The notes: generated from the letters alone by a model not told the origin. Shown: positions 32,517 through 43,704, counted from the stretch's first letter. The stretch: 52,541 nucleotides of DNA from an uncultured Clostridia bacterium (GCA_947037025.1 CAMQSU010000009.1:1-52541), one strand, 5' to 3'. Numbers and translations: made by a program.

Positions 32517-34752
32517 CAATCTTTCCTCCTAAACGCATAAAATCGTCCCAAAAATCAGGATAACTTTTAGCAACTACTCCCGCATTATTTATGCGGATAT
32601 TTCCAGCAAACGTTGCAAGCACTGCAAGTGACATTGCAACGCGGTGATCACCAAAACTATCCATTTCAAAATCACCACCAGCTTCTCCACCAGTAATAAA
32701 CAAATCATCACCTTTAAGCACAGCATCAATTTTGCAAGATTTCATAATTTTTAATATTGCATCAAGCCTATCACATTCTTTAAGCCTTAATCTACCGCAA
32801 TCACGAAGCACACTTACTCCATTAAGTCTTGTAGCAAGGACTGATAATATTATTGCTAAATCAGGAATATTTTTCACGCTTACATCAAAAGGTTTATTAT
32901 CTGAATATGCACTTTCAACAATTTGTATTATCCTTTTATCTCCTTGCAATGAATTATGATTATTATAATTGGTTTTTACGCCTGCAACATTAAAAAATGC
33001 ACCATTACTAAAATCACTCTCTACATCAAATTTATCAACATTTACCTTGTTAGTACTCTCGAATAAGATACTATTTAGAGTACTTTTTGATATTCCTCCA
33101 AATTTTGATAGTGTATGCAGTGTCATTGCTACATAATCTGCTGACTGCAATTGATCTTTAATATTAACTAAAATTGATTTTTTTCTAGCAAAAGAGCCTA
33201 ATAAAATACCTGATACAAACTGTGAAGATATCGCTCCAGAAATATTAATTTCGCTGTCATCGTATATACCACAAATATTAAGCGGGAACCCAGAACTTTT
33301 AGAAAAACTAACTTTATGTTGCATAGCAGATATAATGTCTTTATATCCCCTATCCCCTAATCTTTCACTTCCTGTAAAAGTTGTATTAACTCCAAGCATA
33401 GCGCAAATTGGTAGAAAAAATCTGAAAGTTGTTCCGCATTCTTTGCAATCAATATTAGCTTTTTCAGGTATTTTTCCTGCAAGTAATATCACACTATTTT
33501 TATCTTTTTTAACATTTACACCTAAAGCTTGTAGCGCTGATATAGTAGCATTAATATCGTCATTGTAATTCACATTATTAATCGTAATTTTCGACCCGCA
33601 AAACCCACCAGCAATAAGCAGTCTGTGCATATCAGATTTTGATGGAGGGGCGGCTATTTCTCCTGATAATTTCACACCCTTAACGATTACATCATATGTT
33701 GATTTTTTAACCATTTCAGTCAAGTTAATATTGTTTGATATAATTACATCATCAAGTGCACAATCACCGATCGCAAATGGTCTTGCAAGTGTTATATAAT
33801 CACCGTGGCGTTTTTTATCATTGACTGCTAGTGCCCAAAGCTCACGTGCTGAGATATCATACCTGACCTTCATGTTATACTTTTTGCCTACCTTTTCAAT
33901 CTGCTTTAAAATATCATCAATTCCATCAGTCCCAGCAAACTGCTCCGCTAGCATATATAACCCCATCAGCACAGATTTACCATGACTAACAGCATATCTA
34001 CTATGCTTCTCTATTGCATGCCCTAAAGTATGGCCTAAATTAAGAAGTTGTCTTTTTCCTGTATCAAAAACGTCACAAGCAACATAATCATTTTTAATCT
34101 TAACACATTTTGATATTAAATCTTCTAGACAATTTGTAATATTGTTAGATAGTAAATCATCAAATATATTCTCATTCTCTAGAACCGCATACTTTGCAAT
34201 TTCGCCTACACCATCAGCAATTAATTCGTCAGATAATGTAGATATAACGGATGTATCACATAGTACTATTTTTGGCTGATAAAATGCACCAACTAAGTTT
34301 TTTCCAGCAGATATATTAACTGCAGTCTTGCCACCTACTGATGAGTCTACCATACTAAGCAAGGTTGTTGGGATATTTATAAAATCAACTCCGCGAAGAT
34401 AACTACTGCTAGCGTAGCCAACAATATCACCAACAACTCCACCGCCAAGAGCGATTATCAAGTCAGATCGTGTAATTTCTGAGCTTGCTAAAAAATCATA
34501 AATATCTGATAATGTTTGCATGCTTTTACTACTCTCGCCATGTGCAAAAGCATACGTATAAACGTTACTGCATGCACCTTTCAAGCTATCTGTCACAGAC
34601 TGCAAATAAAGACTTGCCACTACATCATCAGTGACAATAGCGACTTTATTATAGCATCCTATTTTGTTTATATATTCCCCTACTTGTGATAATAAGCCAT
34701 CGCCAACCACCACTCTATATTGCGGAGAAACCTCAATATTAATCTCTCTCAT
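32497..34752 (-). CDS. aroBA: fused 3-dehydroquinate synthase / EPSP synthase (AroB-AroA)
   Basis: This single 751-residue frame joins two shikimate enzymes. Residues 1-345 are AroB: the NAD-binding GGGVVGD at 103-109, the metal ligands Glu184, His245 and His257 (NLGHTLGHAIEKH, AVSHGK), and RHGD near 315. Residues 350-751 are AroA: PPSKSDMHR at 369-377, ECGTTFRFFLPI, SQFVSGILLGSF, LRLKECDRLDAI and DHRVAMSLAVLA. No stop, frameshift or Shine-Dalgarno lies at the junction (about 33700-33740), so the fusion looks real. A Met at 347 could be a secondary start but lacks a ribosome site. The gene starts directly after the aroQ stop. The AroB-AroA order is that of fungal AROM. Confidence 0.93.
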   Translation of the reverse strand: MREINIEVSPQYRVVVGDGLLSQVGEYINKIGCYNKVAIVTDDVVASLYLQSVTDSLKGACSNVYTYAFAHGESSKSMQTLSDIYDFLASSEITRSDLIIALGGGVVGDIVGYASSSYLRGVDFINIPTTLLSMVDSSVGGKTAVNISAGKNLVGAFYQPKIVLCDTSVISTLSDELIADGVGEIAKYAVLENENIFDDLLSNNITNCLEDLISKCVKIKNDYVACDVFDTGKRQLLNLGHTLGHAIEKHSRYAVSHGKSVLMGLYMLAEQFAGTDGIDDILKQIEKVGKKYNMKVRYDISARELWALAVNDKKRHGDYITLARPFAIGDCALDDVIISNNINLTEMVKKSTYDVIVKGVKLSGEIAAPPSKSDMHRLLIAGGFCGSKITINNVNYNDDINATISALQALGVNVKKDKNSVILLAGKIPEKANIDCKECGTTFRFFLPICAMLGVNTTFTGSERLGDRGYKDIISAMQHKVSFSKSSGFPLNICGIYDDSEINISGAISSQFVSGILLGSFARKKSILVNIKDQLQSADYVAMTLHTLSKFGGISKSTLNSILFESTNKVNVDKFDVESDFSNGAFFNVAGVKTNYNNHNSLQGDKRIIQIVESAYSDNKPFDVSVKNIPDLAIILSVLATRLNGVSVLRDCGRLRLKECDRLDAILKIMKSCKIDAVLKGDDLFITGGEAGGDFEMDSFGDHRVAMSLAVLATFAGNIRINNAGVVAKSYPDFWDDFMRLGGKIDVINIR

Positions 34753-35178
34753 TTATTTAGCATTGTGCAATGCCATCAATGCCAATGTATATGAATCAGT
34801 ACCGAATCCTGCAATTACACCCTTACAAACGGCAGATAAAACTGATGTATGCCTAAACTCCTCACGTGCATGAACATTGCTCATATGCACCTCCACAACA
34901 GGTGTTTTAATTGATGAAATAGCATCGCGAATCGCAATTGAATAGTGTGTGTAAGCGCCAGCATTTAGGATAATTCCATTATAACTTTTAGCATTATGAA
35001 TACATTCAACTATTTCACCCTCTATATTACTTTGAAAAAAATCTACTCTATCACCAATATTTTTTGCCACTTCAGTTATTTTGTCGTTAATATCTTGAAG
35101 GGTATCTATACCATAAATACTAGTCTGACGCGTGCCAACCATATTCATATTTACTCCATTTATCACTAAAAACTTCAT
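34753..35178 (-). CDS. aroQ: 3-dehydroquinate dehydratase, type II
   Basis: It dehydrates 3-dehydroquinate to 3-dehydroshikimate. The 141-residue protein has FLVINGVNMNMVGTRQTSIYG (usual NGPNLNLLGxREPxIYG, with the catalytic Arg and Tyr), ILNAGAYTHYSIAIRDAI, VEVHMSNVHAREEFRHTSVLS and a final GFGTDSYTLAL. GGAGAA lies just before the ATG. Its TAA is followed immediately by the aroBA ATG. A hairpin is in front of its ribosome site. Confidence 0.96.
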   Translation of the reverse strand: MKFLVINGVNMNMVGTRQTSIYGIDTLQDINDKITEVAKNIGDRVDFFQSNIEGEIVECIHNAKSYNGIILNAGAYTHYSIAIRDAISSIKTPVVEVHMSNVHAREEFRHTSVLSAVCKGVIAGFGTDSYTLALMALHNAK

Positions 35179-35192
35179 ACTTTTCTCCTAAC

Positions 35193-35219
35193 TGCAAGAT
35201 ATATTTGATATGTCTTGCA
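35193..35219 (-). promoter_or_regulatory. hairpin in the aroK-aroQ gap, just before the aroQ ribosome site
   Basis: Outer arms TGCAAGA and TCTTGCA continue inward through five more pairs (one G-U) to a 3-nt loop, a stem of 12 bp. No U-run follows on the minus strand, so it is more likely an mRNA processing or stability element than a terminator. Confidence 0.55.
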
Positions 35220-35255
35220 TACTTTTATACTTAACACTTTAATATCTTTTAATTT

Positions 35256-35750
35256 TTACAACTTTAATAATGCAATGATATCTTCAGCCACTTTAACGAT
35301 TGATTTAGTACCATCAACAGTATAATGACTTTCCTTATAACACGCAAGCCTAGACTTATAATGAACTTTTAACTCATCAATACTTTTAGATGCAATTATA
35401 GGTCTATCACTTTTAGCTACTCTACTGTAACAAACATCAAAAGGAACTTCTATATATACAAGCGTTGAACTTTTCAATATTTCCCGTCTATTATCACAAT
35501 CAACTACGCTTCCACCACCCAAACTAATAATAACATTATTGTTGATATTTGATAAAACCTCCAAATGTTCACGCTCTAACTGTCTGAAATAACCTTCTCC
35601 AGATTGACGGAATATTTGCCTAGTAGACATCCCTTCAGCCTCTTCTATCCTGATATCAAGATCAATATACTCATACTTTGTTAATTTTGCAATATGCCTA
35701 GCAACTGACGTTTTTCCAGCGCCCATATACCCACATAAAGTTATAATCAT
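35256..35750 (-). CDS. aroK: shikimate kinase
   Basis: It phosphorylates shikimate. The 164-residue protein has the P-loop GYMGAGKTS at residues 7-15, the shikimate-binding DLDIRIEE (33-40), IFRQSGEGYFRQLE, and the SLGGGSVV loop. The aroE gene ends with AAGGAG-TAA 2 nt before the aroK ATG, which supplies the ribosome site. All features agree with a functional stand-alone enzyme. Confidence 0.96.
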   Translation of the reverse strand: MIITLCGYMGAGKTSVARHIAKLTKYEYIDLDIRIEEAEGMSTRQIFRQSGEGYFRQLEREHLEVLSNINNNVIISLGGGSVVDCDNRREILKSSTLVYIEVPFDVCYSRVAKSDRPIIASKSIDELKVHYKSRLACYKESHYTVDGTKSIVKVAEDIIALLKL

Positions 35751-35752
35751 AA

Positions 35753-36556
35753 TTACTCCTTTTGCATTAGGATATCTTCAACATCCATTGCAATTTTCAT
35801 CACATCATGCAAGTCAAACTTGCCATCGTACCAATATAAATGTGCAACCATTGCCTGAAAAACCAACATATCCAGTCCGCCTTTGACCTTAATTGAATGT
35901 TTTTCGCCTTGCAAGATTAACTGCGTTTTTAGTGGATTATATACAGTATCATAGACTGCTTTGCACTTGCTAACAACATCATCTGACACCGGACTATCTG
36001 AAGTATTTGGAAACATTCCAATCGGAGTGCTATTAACAATTAAATCAAAATTCTTTTGCGGAATCTTATCAAAAGTCGTTATCGTAACATTGTTTCCTAC
36101 TAAATTATAAACGCTTTTAATACTCTCTGCGGAAGTATTTCTCATCGCAATAGTTAATTTTGAAGGATTAAACTGCTTAGCAATCATCTTTCCTACTCCA
36201 CCAAACCCAAGCAACAAAACTTTTATATCAAAGCTATCAATAATTTCTTTAACACTCATCCTAAAACCGTCAACATCAGTGTTATAACCGACACCTTTAG
36301 CGTCAACACAGTTAACCGCACCATAAGGCAATGCACTTTTATGCAATCCTACTGCACTTCTATAACACTCTTCTTTATGCGGGATTGTTACACTATAACC
36401 ATCCATATTAGGGTGTTTTTTTACAAACTCGCTAACACTTTCCACCTCATATAGTTTATATTCAGCATTTCTTCCTGATAACTTAAATAGTTGCTCGTGA
36501 ATAAACGGTGACATAGAATGCGATAGGCTTCCACCAATTAATCCGTACTTTTCCAT
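35753..36556 (-). CDS. aroE: shikimate dehydrogenase
   Basis: It reduces 3-dehydroshikimate with NADPH. The 267-residue protein has LIGGSLSHSMSPFIHE (shikimate site), YSVTIPHKEE (catalytic Lys), GAVNCVDAKGVGYNTDVDGFRMS, the dinucleotide loop LLLGFGGVGKMI, and VNSTPIGMFPN. I chose the ATG at 36556, which shares one base with the TGA of the upstream gene (a TGATG junction); the preceding GTG is in frame but less likely. Confidence 0.95.
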   Translation of the reverse strand: MEKYGLIGGSLSHSMSPFIHEQLFKLSGRNAEYKLYEVESVSEFVKKHPNMDGYSVTIPHKEECYRSAVGLHKSALPYGAVNCVDAKGVGYNTDVDGFRMSVKEIIDSFDIKVLLLGFGGVGKMIAKQFNPSKLTIAMRNTSAESIKSVYNLVGNNVTITTFDKIPQKNFDLIVNSTPIGMFPNTSDSPVSDDVVSKCKAVYDTVYNPLKTQLILQGEKHSIKVKGGLDMLVFQAMVAHLYWYDGKFDLHDVMKIAMDVEDILMQKE

Positions 36557-37209
36557 CACATCATCTCTAAAACTTTAATTATTTCTAATGGACTATCAAC
36601 AATATACTTACTTCCTAATTCCTCATGCAAACTACGAGGCCTGAACCCCCAGCTGACACCGATGAAATCTATTTTACTATTTTCTGCAGTCTGAAAATCC
36701 ACCTCTGAATCGCCAATATAAACAGTATTTTCATAAGTAGCGCCCATTAAATCCATCGCAAGCCATACCCCACTTGGATTAGGTTTTGGTAGGACACTTT
36801 CACTCTCGCCTATAGCAATTGGTAAAAATCCATCAAACAAATCCTTAGCAAGCTCTTTAACACCAGCGTCGAATTTATTTGACACTACCGACATTTGAAT
36901 ATTCATTTCTTTTAGCTTGCACATTAAATTCAATATGTCTTTATACGGTTTAGTATTATCATTTTTATGAACATCATAGTATTGCTTAAAATTATTAAAA
37001 CAAACATTAAAGTCACTCTCGCAAGTTCCGCTTGGCACTGCACGATCAATTAAAACTTGAATTCCATTGCCAACAAATGACAAGATTTCATCTAAACTTC
37101 TCTCAGGGAAACCGCTCAAATTAAGCGCATGATTAGTTGCCTCTCTAAGATCTGTGATAGTATTTAATATTGTTCCATCCATGTCAAACACAATGTTTTT
37201 TATCCTCAT
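36556..37209 (-). CDS. HAD phosphatase, phosphoglycolate phosphatase-like
   Basis: The 217-residue HAD hydrolase has motif I FDMDGTILNT (nucleophile Asp), motif II SVVSNK, motif III with Lys in LPKPNPSG, and motif IV YIGDSEVDFQTA. An alpha-helical cap follows motif I as in Gph/PGPase. The substrate cannot be assigned; phosphoglycolate and other small phosphate esters are likely. The start is the ATG at 37209, with GGAGG 8 nt before it; an ATG 5 codons earlier directly precedes that Shine-Dalgarno. It is the first gene of the shikimate operon and overlaps aroE by one base. Confidence 0.85.
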   Translation of the reverse strand: MRIKNIVFDMDGTILNTITDLREATNHALNLSGFPERSLDEILSFVGNGIQVLIDRAVPSGTCESDFNVCFNNFKQYYDVHKNDNTKPYKDILNLMCKLKEMNIQMSVVSNKFDAGVKELAKDLFDGFLPIAIGESESVLPKPNPSGVWLAMDLMGATYENTVYIGDSEVDFQTAENSKIDFIGVSWGFRPRSLHEELGSKYIVDSPLEIIKVLEMM

Positions 37210-37264
37210 AGTAAAATCCTCCATAATAACGCTATTTATATATAAACTAACCTTATTACTATAT

Positions 37265-37293
37265 ATTATATACTAATTATATAACAGTGTCAA
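37265..37293 (-). promoter_or_regulatory. promoter of the shikimate operon
   Basis: TTGACA (37293-37288), a 17-nt spacer and TATAAT (37270-37265) are a perfect consensus. The expected start is near 37258. Confidence 0.88.
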
Positions 37294-37325
37294 TGCTATA
37301 ATTGCAAAATTATACACATACTAAA

Positions 37326-37359
37326 ATAAAAACATGACTACGAAAATCGTAGTCATGTT
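37326..37359 (-). terminator. terminator of the helix-turn-helix regulator
   Basis: Arms AACATGACTACGA (37331-37343) and TCGTAGTCATGTT (37347-37359) form a 13-bp stem over a 3-nt loop, and U-rich sequence follows on the minus strand. It insulates the shikimate promoter. Confidence 0.9.
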
Positions 37360-37369
37360 ACCATATAAA

Positions 37370-38257
37370 TTACATTCTATTTTTCCATTGTTCTTTAGCG
37401 TATCTAACGCCTATATGCTGTTTATTATTAGCAAGTAGCATTTTACCAATTACATTTGATAAGCCTTCTCCATTACCGTTGATATTACTAACATATATCG
37501 AGTTCAAATACTTTGCAATCTCAATTTCGCTAGCATCAATAACATACTCAACCATACAAAGAATATGGTTATAATCACTGTCATATAATACTTCAACTTT
37601 ATGCTCAAGTGCATTATCAAAGCAATCAAAGTATCCTTTCCAAAGTTTACTAAACTGATCATTTGTAGCAATAACTTCACGACCACCATTCTCTATAATA
37701 TTCATTACAAAATCACGTTCGCCAACAAACTCTCTCCTGCCAAGACTCAAAACATACTCGTTACTATCATCATTAGAAAGAATGTTGTAGTGACTAAAAT
37801 AGCCATCTTCACTTTTAACCGTGCTAATAAAACAAGCAAGTCCATGGCATGTATTCGTTTGTTTATCTAAACTATCAATATTAGAATAAAGGTTAAAAAC
37901 AGATTCCTTATCACTAGTGTCTGCACTGACATGGCTTAAATAACTCTCTGCCAAGCTAGCCTTAAGTGCAACACTCGGAACGCTACTTATACCATCACTT
38001 GCAATCTCAGACAATTCAGTAATATCACCTGTCATTAATAAATCAATAGTAATTGCCATCATATCTGCAATCGCAAGCCATATTAATGGATTATCAGGTA
38101 ATCTCTCGCCTTTTTCCCACATGCTAATGCTTTTGTTATTATATGTAATACCAGCTCCCATATCCTCAAGCTTAGCATTAAGCATAAGTGCAAATTTTGA
38201 TTGAGTTAGGGAATGAATCTTCCGAAACTCTTTTAGATTATCCCTAAATCTTATCAT
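37370..38257 (-). CDS. XRE-family helix-turn-helix regulator with unknown C-terminal domain
   Basis: The 295-residue protein has an N-terminal HTH of the Cro/C1 type (about 6-75): LKEFRKIHSLTQSKFALMLNAKLEDMGAGITYNNKSISMWEKGERLPDN. An insert of about eight residues lies between the second and third helices. Residues 120-295 are a soluble domain I do not recognise. GGGG lies 6 nt before the ATG. It has a perfect consensus promoter and its own terminator, so it is an independent unit; targets are unknown. Confidence 0.78.
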   Translation of the reverse strand: MIRFRDNLKEFRKIHSLTQSKFALMLNAKLEDMGAGITYNNKSISMWEKGERLPDNPLIWLAIADMMAITIDLLMTGDITELSEIASDGISSVPSVALKASLAESYLSHVSADTSDKESVFNLYSNIDSLDKQTNTCHGLACFISTVKSEDGYFSHYNILSNDDSNEYVLSLGRREFVGERDFVMNIIENGGREVIATNDQFSKLWKGYFDCFDNALEHKVEVLYDSDYNHILCMVEYVIDASEIEIAKYLNSIYVSNINGNGEGLSNVIGKMLLANNKQHIGVRYAKEQWKNRM

Positions 38258-38293
38258 AAAACCCCTTACTTTTTGTTGTTATTCTGTATTGTA

Positions 38294-38322
38294 ATTATAT
38301 CTTATACAAATATAAATGTCAA
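38294..38322 (-). promoter_or_regulatory. promoter of the XRE-type regulator
   Basis: TTGACA (38322-38317), a 17-nt spacer and TATAAT (38299-38294) are a perfect consensus. Confidence 0.88.
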
Positions 38323-38346
38323 TTAAATTCATCAAATAAATTCAAA

Positions 38347-38486
38347 TATTCCACATCTAGTAGATTTATGTAAATTCTAATATATAATCAATTCTTTAAC
38401 ACTTTATCCACATCATGTTCATTTACACATCTATTAACATACAATTAACTTGCATATTCAAGGTATTTTCCACATTATGTGGATAA
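38347..38486. promoter_or_regulatory. DnaA-box-like sites in the yajC/XRE gap
   Basis: TTATCCACA lies at 38404-38412 on plus and at 38486-38478 on minus, both exact. TTTTCCACA (38466-38474) and TATTCCACA (38347-38355) are near matches. The last two sites at 38466-38486 face each other as an inverted pair. The 328-bp gap holds no gene. Confidence 0.5.
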
Positions 38487-38523
38487 CAATATTAATTTCT
38501 GATCGATTTATATAAATTCATAC

Positions 38524-38563
38524 AAAAAAAACACACTATGTAGAATGCATTCTACATAGTGTG
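38524..38563 (-). terminator. yajC terminator, a perfect 32-bp palindrome
   Basis: Positions 38532-38563 are a perfect palindrome with 16-bp arms beginning CACACTATGTAGAAT. Eight U follow on the minus strand (38531-38524). Confidence 0.93.
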
Positions 38564-38584
38564 GATTGATATTTTATTTATAAA

Positions 38585-39148
38585 TTATAAAGAAACTTCT
38601 TCGTCAGACTCATTAACTTCGCCTAATACGATTTCGCCTTCAACTTCAACTTTAGCTGAATCTTCTTCAAAAATCTCTGATACTTCAGCGTCTTGAGCTT
38701 CTGCTTTCTGCTTATCTTTTTTTGCTTTCTTAGATGCTTTTTCAGCTTTCTTATCAGCAGATTTTGCAGCTTCTTCAGCGTCGTCTAATGAAACAATGCT
38801 ATCTTCTTCAATTACTGCACCAGCCTCAGTTACTACTGGAGACTCGCCGTCTGCAGAGTTAACAACTGTATAAATTGCAGCTTTATCTAAAGTAACAAGA
38901 ACTGGATTCTCTTCTGTACCAACATTCAATTGCAAAATATTAGTTGCATCATCTATAGCACAAACTATACCAACAAAACCACCAATAGTTCTAACTTGTG
39001 AACCTACAGAAAGTGTGCTCATCATTTCTTGAGCTTGCTTCTTTCTTTTCTTTTGAGGTATAATTGTTACTACTAACATTAAACCAAACAATCCTACTAA
39101 CATTACTGGCATTATCCAGCTACTTGCTGCTGCAATTAAATTTATCAT
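38585..39148 (-). CDS. yajC: preprotein translocase subunit YajC
   Basis: This is a SecDF-associated membrane protein. The 187-residue protein has one N-terminal membrane helix (about 9-29, ending LVVTIIPQKKRKKQAQEMM) and the YajC core with LSVGSQVRTIGGFVGIVCAIDD. A long charged tail (about 110-187, rich in Lys, Ala and Glu) is unusual, since typical YajC has about 90-110 residues. AAGGAGA lies before the ATG. It is the last gene of the ruvCAB-queA-tgt run and is closed by the palindromic terminator. Confidence 0.9.
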   Translation of the reverse strand: MINLIAAASSWIMPVMLVGLFGLMLVVTIIPQKKRKKQAQEMMSTLSVGSQVRTIGGFVGIVCAIDDATNILQLNVGTEENPVLVTLDKAAIYTVVNSADGESPVVTEAGAVIEEDSIVSLDDAEEAAKSADKKAEKASKKAKKDKQKAEAQDAEVSEIFEEDSAKVEVEGEIVLGEVNESDEEVSL

Positions 39149-39252
39149 ATTATCTCCTTAATTTAACTATAATTATATAGCTTTTTTATATTATACAACA
39201 TTTATTATATTATTGCAAATAATTTAATGCAATAATATTTTTATTTCTATAT

Positions 39253-41396
<2,144 letters not shown>

Positions 41397-41410
<14 letters not shown>

Positions 41411-42470
41411 CTTTAATAATTCCTTCTTTTTCATATTGTTTAATAAGCTCTAACCTATCATCTGGCAGTCTTTTACCCAAATGTTCGTATGCAGCAGGCA
41501 AGCAGACCCTACCTCTAGGAGTTCTAGCAATAAATCCGATTTGCATTAAATACGGTTCACATACATCCTCTAAAGTATTACTATCTTCGCCAACTGAAGC
41601 GGATATTGTATCTAATCCTACAGGTCCACCATTGAATGTATCGATTATTGCAAGCAATAATTTTCTATCGATATAATCAAGACCACGATCATCAACTTCC
41701 ATAAGGCTAAGACCTTTTTGAGCAAGCCCTATGCTGATTCTTTTATCATCTGATAAAACCTCTGCAAAATCTCGCATCCTTTTCAGTAATCTATTTGCGA
41801 TACGTGGAGTTCCTCTTGATCTTCTTGCGATTTCATAAGTTGCTTCACTATCAATTTCCACATTCAAAAGATTTGCTGACCTATCAACAATAATGGATAA
41901 ATCTTCCGGAGAATACATTTCTAGTCTAAGATTAACGCCAAATCTATCTCGAAGTGGACTTGTAAGCATTCCCGCTTTAGTTGTTGCACCAATCAAAGTA
42001 AACCTTGGCAAGTCAATCCTTAGACTTCTTGCTGAAGGCCCTTTACCAATTACAATATCAAGTGCGTAATCTTCCATTGCTGGATATAATATTTCCTCAA
42101 CATTTCTATTAAGTCGGTGTATTTCATCAATAAACAGAATATCATCATCTGCTAAATTTGTTAATATTGCTGCTAAATCTCCTGCTTTTTCTATTGCAGG
42201 ACCACTAGTAACACGGATTTGAGCACCCATTTCAGTTGCAATAATATGCGACAATGTAGTTTTACCTAACCCGGGAGGGCCATAAAGCAAAACGTGGTCA
42301 AGAGCTTCCCCTCGATTTTTAGCTGCTGTGATAAAAATTTCTAAATTGTTTTTAATTTTATCTTGACCGATATAGTCACTCATACTTTTAGGACGCAAAG
42401 AGTTTTCTTGAATATCCTCAGTATTTCTAGTGCTAGTAATCAGTCTATCATCATCGTTGTCATCAAACAT
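41397..42470 (-). CDS. ruvB: Holliday junction branch migration helicase RuvB
   Basis: This AAA+ motor drives branch migration with RuvA. The 357-residue protein has Walker [13 protein letters not shown], Walker [11 protein letters not shown], sensor 1 [11 protein letters not shown] and the arginine finger in SPLRDRFGV. The C-terminal winged helix contains [10 protein letters not shown] and [22 protein letters not shown] lies 7 nt before the ATG; the ruvA stop is 11 nt upstream. Confidence 0.97.
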
Positions 42471-42481
42471 TGAGTGTCCTC

Positions 42482-43078
42482 CTATCTATCCATTCCTCTT
42501 AGCGCAAGTGTAATCATTGCATTAGTTGTTGTCGCGGTTTCGCTAGCTTTCATGACAGCTTTATAAGCATCCATTTTGCCAATACCAAGCGACACAAGTG
42601 CAGTTACAGCATCATTAATTTCCATACTTGCAGCAACACCGACATTATCAACGCCGCTACTAGTAAACTCAGAAATATCAACTTTTTCTTTAAGCTCTAA
42701 GATAATTCTTTCAGCAGTTTTTTTGCCGACACCCTTTATCTTAGATAAGCTTGCAGTATCACTGCTTGCAATAGATACTGCAAGAGTTGCACTATCAACA
42801 CCAGATAAAATCCCAATCGCCATCTTGCAACCAACACCATTAATATTGATCAACTTTTCAAACATACGCTTCTCGTCAAAATGCACAAAACCGTATAAAG
42901 CAAAAGTATCTTCCTTGATATGATTATAAGTATACAGCTTAACATCTTCACCAACTCTAGGCAACTTTGACAATGTATTTCCTGATACTACTATATTGTA
43001 GCCAATACCATTATTATTTACAACAACAAGTCCATCCGAGTTAACATGATCAACTTTACCACTTATAAAAGCGTACAT
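42482..43078 (-). CDS. ruvA: Holliday junction DNA-binding protein RuvA
   Basis: The 198-residue tetrameric junction binder starts [19 protein letters not shown] (OB domain). Helix-hairpin-helix motifs follow ([21 protein letters not shown] and [22 protein letters not shown]). The C-terminal domain III ([20 protein letters not shown]) contacts RuvB. AAAGGAGG lies before the ATG. Confidence 0.96.
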   Translation of the reverse strand: MYAFISGKVDHVNSDGLVVVNNNGIGYNIVVSGNTLSKLPRVGEDVKLYTYNHIKEDTFALYGFVHFDEKRMFEKLININGVGCKMAIGILSGVDSATLAVSIASSDTASLSKIKGVGKKTAERIILELKEKVDISEFTSSGVDNVGVAASMEINDAVTALVSLGIGKMDAYKAVMKASETATTTNAMITLALRGMDR

Positions 43079-43153
43079 AATCCTCCTTTATTTTGCGCAT
43101 ATAAAACTACTTATTTTTAAGCCATAGACCGCATATTCAATGATTAAATACTA

Positions 43154-43648
43154 TTATTTCACCCTGAATTGTCCTGACATTCTGTTAGTCTGTCCATGAG
43201 TTATTGCAGCAGCAAGCGCATCAGCTGCATCGTCAGGTCTAGGGATATTTTTTAGTCTAAGAATAGTTTTCACCATCTGTTGCACCTGCATTTTATCCGC
43301 ACGACCTGATCCTGTAACTGCTTGTTTTATTTGGTTTGGGGTGTACTCAAAAATACTTCCACAATGCTTTGCAGCAGTCAAAAGCAGAACCCCTCTCGCC
43401 TCTGCAACAGTAATTGCAGTCTTAGTATTAGTAGAGAAAAACAACTCCTCGATAGAAATTTCATCAGGCTTATACTGCTCAATTAATTTCTTCAAGCACT
43501 TTTCAATCATGCAAAGTCTGGCAGGCTTACTCTCCTCTTTCGGAGTAGTAATAGTGCCGTAATCTATCATTTTGAAATTGCCTCGCTCTACCTCGATTAC
43601 CCCATAACCTACAATTGCGATTCCTGGGTCAATACCTAAAATAATCAT
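43154..43648 (-). CDS. ruvC: Holliday junction resolvase RuvC
   Basis: The 164-residue endonuclease cleaves Holliday junctions. It begins MIILGIDPGIAIVGYGV with the first catalytic Asp. The second acid lies in SIEELFF, and the last two in the DDAADALAAAI helix. The N-terminal ILGIDPG motif fixes the ATG at 43648; frame upstream is open for six more codons, with a TTG, but does not belong to the family. No Shine-Dalgarno exists, because the ATG stands four bases after the U-run of the efp terminator. Initiation must be leaderless or otherwise unusual. Confidence 0.93.
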   Translation of the reverse strand: MIILGIDPGIAIVGYGVIEVERGNFKMIDYGTITTPKEESKPARLCMIEKCLKKLIEQYKPDEISIEELFFSTNTKTAITVAEARGVLLLTAAKHCGSIFEYTPNQIKQAVTGSGRADKMQVQQMVKTILRLKNIPRPDDAADALAAAITHGQTNRMSGQFRVK

Positions 43649-43652
43649 ATAT

Positions 43653-43685
43653 AAAAAACACTGCAAGCTTATGATACTTGCAGTG
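43653..43685. terminator. efp terminator, directly in front of ruvC
   Basis: CACTGCAAG (43659-43667) and CTTGCAGTG (43677-43685) form a 9-bp stem over a 9-nt loop. Six U follow on the minus strand (43658-43653), and the ruvC ATG starts four bases later. Eight T on the plus side would make it bidirectional. Confidence 0.9.
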
Positions 43686-43704
43686 ACCTTTTTTTTGGAT
43701 TTAA

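Noticed and set aside
33700..33740. Separate aroB and aroA genes with a missed stop
   Set aside because: The frame is continuous, and no stop or Shine-Dalgarno occurs before Met347.
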